The position numbers and the translations under genes were made by a program. From contig NZ_AP024469.1 in assembly GCF_016865365.1 (NCBI RefSeq), forward strand, positions 1,045,001 to 1,109,000: a stretch of 64,000 nt of DNA, given 5' to 3'. The notes below the pieces were generated by a model, which was given only the letters and a program-made list of their open reading frames with translations, searched no databases and was not told the origin of the DNA. The DNA is from Geobacter sp. SVR. Lineage in GTDB: Bacteria; Desulfobacterota; Desulfuromonadia; Geobacterales; Pseudopelobacteraceae. Positions 62,535 through 64,000 of the stretch are shown one piece after another. Each line of letters opens with the position of its first letter. Within the stretch, counting starts at the first letter, position 1.

Positions 62535-63563
62535 ATGAGATACGTGACCCTCGGCAGAACCGGCCTGGCCGTTTCGGAAGTCGGATTCGGCTGCATCCCC
62601 ATTATCCGTTTGTCCACAGATGATGCCGTAGCGGTGCTCCGGCACGCCTTTGACCGCGGGATCACCTTCTTCGATACGGCCAACGCCTATCGTGACAGCG
62701 AAGAGAAGATCGGAGCCGCCTTTGCCGGCATGCGCGACAAGGTGGTCCTTGCCACAAAAACGCTGCTGCGCGGGGCGGAAGGGGCGACGATGCATCTGGA
62801 AAACAGTCTGCGGATGTTGCGGACTGACCACCTCGACCTGTATCAGCTCCACCAGATCGCCCAGGAGAAAGACTGGCAGGAGGTGATGGGACCCTCGGGC
62901 GCGCTCGAAGCGGTCATGAAGGCCAAGGCGGAGGGCAAGGTCCGGCACGTGGGTGTGACGTCCCATAATCTGCAGATGGCGCTTACCTTGGTGAACAGCG
63001 GTCTGTTCGATACGATACAATTCCCCTTCAACCTCATCGAAGAGGGGGCCAAGGATGAACTGATCGGTGCGGCCCGGGACAGGGGCATGGGCTTTATCGT
63101 CATGAAGCCCTTCGGGGGCGGGGCGATCGACAATGCGGCCGTGGCCTTCAAATACCTGCGGGAGCACCCCGATGCGATCCCGATTCCCGGTTTTGAATCC
63201 ATTGCGCAGGTGGACGAGGTGCTTTCCTTTTACGCCCGGCCCAATGTGGTCACCGGACAGGACCGGGAGGCCATGGAGCAGTATCGCGGCATGCTGGGCA
63301 AGAGCTTCTGTCGCCGTTGCGAGTATTGCCAACCCTGCCCCCGGGGGGTCATGATCACGCCGGCCATGGGGTATCCGATCGTGGCATCACGGATGTCGCC
63401 GGCCGTTGCCGTGCAATTCTCCCAAAAACCAATGGAAAGCGTACCGCTTTGCAACGAATGCGGCGCCTGCGTCGAACGCTGCCCCTACGAATTGCAGATC
63501 CCCGAAATGCTCAAGGCCAACCGTGCGCTCTACGAAAAACACCTGAGGGAGGCGCAGGCCTGA
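62535..63563 (+). CDS. Aldo/keto reductase with 4Fe-4S tail
   Basis: 342 residues after AGGAGACGTCCC. The aldo/keto reductase barrel at 1-250 has the catalytic Asp and Tyr (FFDTANAYRDSEEK), Lys (LATKTLL) and His (LYQLHQI). A C-terminal ferredoxin-like extension carries CRRCEYCQPCPRG and CNECGACVERCPYEL, enough for one or two 4Fe-4S clusters. Fusions of this type are frequent in anaerobes and may pass electrons between ferredoxin and NAD(P)H-linked carbonyl reduction; substrate unknown. Confidence 0.9.
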   Translation: MRYVTLGRTGLAVSEVGFGCIPIIRLSTDDAVAVLRHAFDRGITFFDTANAYRDSEEKIGAAFAGMRDKVVLATKTLLRGAEGATMHLENSLRMLRTDHLDLYQLHQIAQEKDWQEVMGPSGALEAVMKAKAEGKVRHVGVTSHNLQMALTLVNSGLFDTIQFPFNLIEEGAKDELIGAARDRGMGFIVMKPFGGGAIDNAAVAFKYLREHPDAIPIPGFESIAQVDEVLSFYARPNVVTGQDREAMEQYRGMLGKSFCRRCEYCQPCPRGVMITPAMGYPIVASRMSPAVAVQFSQKPMESVPLCNECGACVERCPYELQIPEMLKANRALYEKHLREAQA

Positions 63564-63641
63564 AGCCCGCACAGGCCTTGCTTTTTGGGGTTCTACCCCC
63601 TATACTTTCTCCTTCATAACCTTTCCGGCAAGGAGACCACG

Positions 63642-64000
63642 GTGATCGAAATCGATTTCGAAAAAATGGGGGGGCTGATTCCGGCGGTGATCCAGGATCA
63701 TGCCAGCGGCGAAGTGCTGATGGTGGCTTTCATGGACAAAAAGACCCTGGACCTGACGCTGAAGGACGGCAAGACCTGGTTCTTCAGCCGCAGCCGCAAC
63801 AAGTACTGGATGAAGGGTGAGGAGTCCGGCAATACCCAGGATGTGGTCGAGGTGCTGACCGACTGCGACGCCGACACCGTGGTGATCAAGGTCAAGCAGA
63901 ACGGTCCGGCCGCCTGCCATACCGGCAACCGCAGCTGCTTCTACGTCAGGTGGGAGGATGGCCAGTGGGTGGAGCACAGCAACCCGCTCTTCGATCCGGA
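63642..64000 (+). CDS. hisI: Phosphoribosyl-AMP cyclohydrolase, 3'-truncated by window
   Basis: 119 codons from GTG 63642 (AAGGAG six bases upstream), open to the window end. Family motifs: [37 protein letters not shown], and the metal-binding [16 protein letters not shown] with [11 protein letters not shown]. It opens the purine ring of phosphoribosyl-AMP in histidine biosynthesis. Normal length is around 125 residues, so only a few are missing. No fused HisE part can be judged. Confidence 0.93.
   Translation, partial: MIEIDFEKMGGLIPAVIQDHASGEVLMVAFMDKKTLDLTLKDGKTWFFSRSRNKYWMKGEESGNTQDVVEVLTDCDADTVVIKVKQNGPAACHTGNRSCFYVRWEDGQWVEHSNPLFDP

Noticed and set aside
1-64000. CRISPR arrays, rRNA genes, replication origin
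   Set aside because: No regularly spaced repeats, rRNA sequence or DnaA-box cluster were seen.

Overview
The window looks like chromosome of a strictly or facultatively anaerobic deltaproteobacterium of the Geobacter/Pelobacter type (Desulfuromonadales). This is inferred from gene content: many methyl-accepting chemotaxis proteins and histidine kinases, a sigma-54 activator and a sigma-54 promoter, a hybrid cluster protein, bacteriohemerythrins, a glycyl radical enzyme, a GEMM riboswitch and DUF342/FapA. No rRNA is present and the species cannot be named.

Layout. (1) 1-5.5 kb is a decayed accessory zone. It holds an integrase N-terminal fragment, the tail of a P-type ATPase, a BrkB-like membrane protein, a B12/radical-SAM protein, a DUF2147 gene split by a complete IS4-type element (18-bp inverted repeats, 9-bp target duplication) and a broken KaiC-like ATPase. 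(2) A 75-bp near-identical direct repeat occurs at 5454-5528 and again at 31807-31881. Between the copies lie a second integrase fragment, a complete chemotaxis operon (cheY, STAS, cheA, mcp, cheW, mcp, cheR, cheD, mcp-like, cheB, two response regulators), three large sensor kinases with an NtrC-type regulator, two dead kinase fragments and a frameshifted radC. This has the architecture of a degraded 26-kb genomic island. (3) 32-37 kb holds a lipoprotein, small proteins and a dCache chemoreceptor. (4) 37-43 kb holds a glycyl radical enzyme with its activase (4-hydroxyproline dehydratase-like), small envelope proteins, and a purine phosphoribosyltransferase with an NCS2 purine permease. (5) 43-51 kb holds DUF342 with a receiver and an HPt protein, then hemerythrin-type proteins (one behind a sigma-54 promoter), a Spy/CpxP-like protein, Hcp and DUF4142: O2/NO and envelope stress functions. 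(6) 51-55.4 kb holds the most interesting unit. It is egtD overlapping a 1143-residue fusion of a molybdopterin oxidoreductase and a cysteine desulfurase, read here as a metallopterin-dependent, oxygen-independent ergothioneine pathway. (7) 55.4-64 kb holds a short repeat element, a PQ-loop protein, a GEMM riboswitch with terminator in front of a PAS protein, lipoproteins, a giant AsmA/YdbH-like protein with a YdbL-like partner, a CAT-anticodon tRNA, an aldo/keto reductase with ferredoxin tail, and the start of hisI.

Functional reading. The che operon supplies a complete adaptation pathway (CheR, CheB, CheD). Its two receptors end in an aromatic-x-x-aromatic tail suitable for tethering those enzymes. 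The kinases and NtrC-type regulator beside it look like a second signalling block acquired or assembled on the same island. The right half of the window is mostly conserved chromosome with normal operons and terminators.
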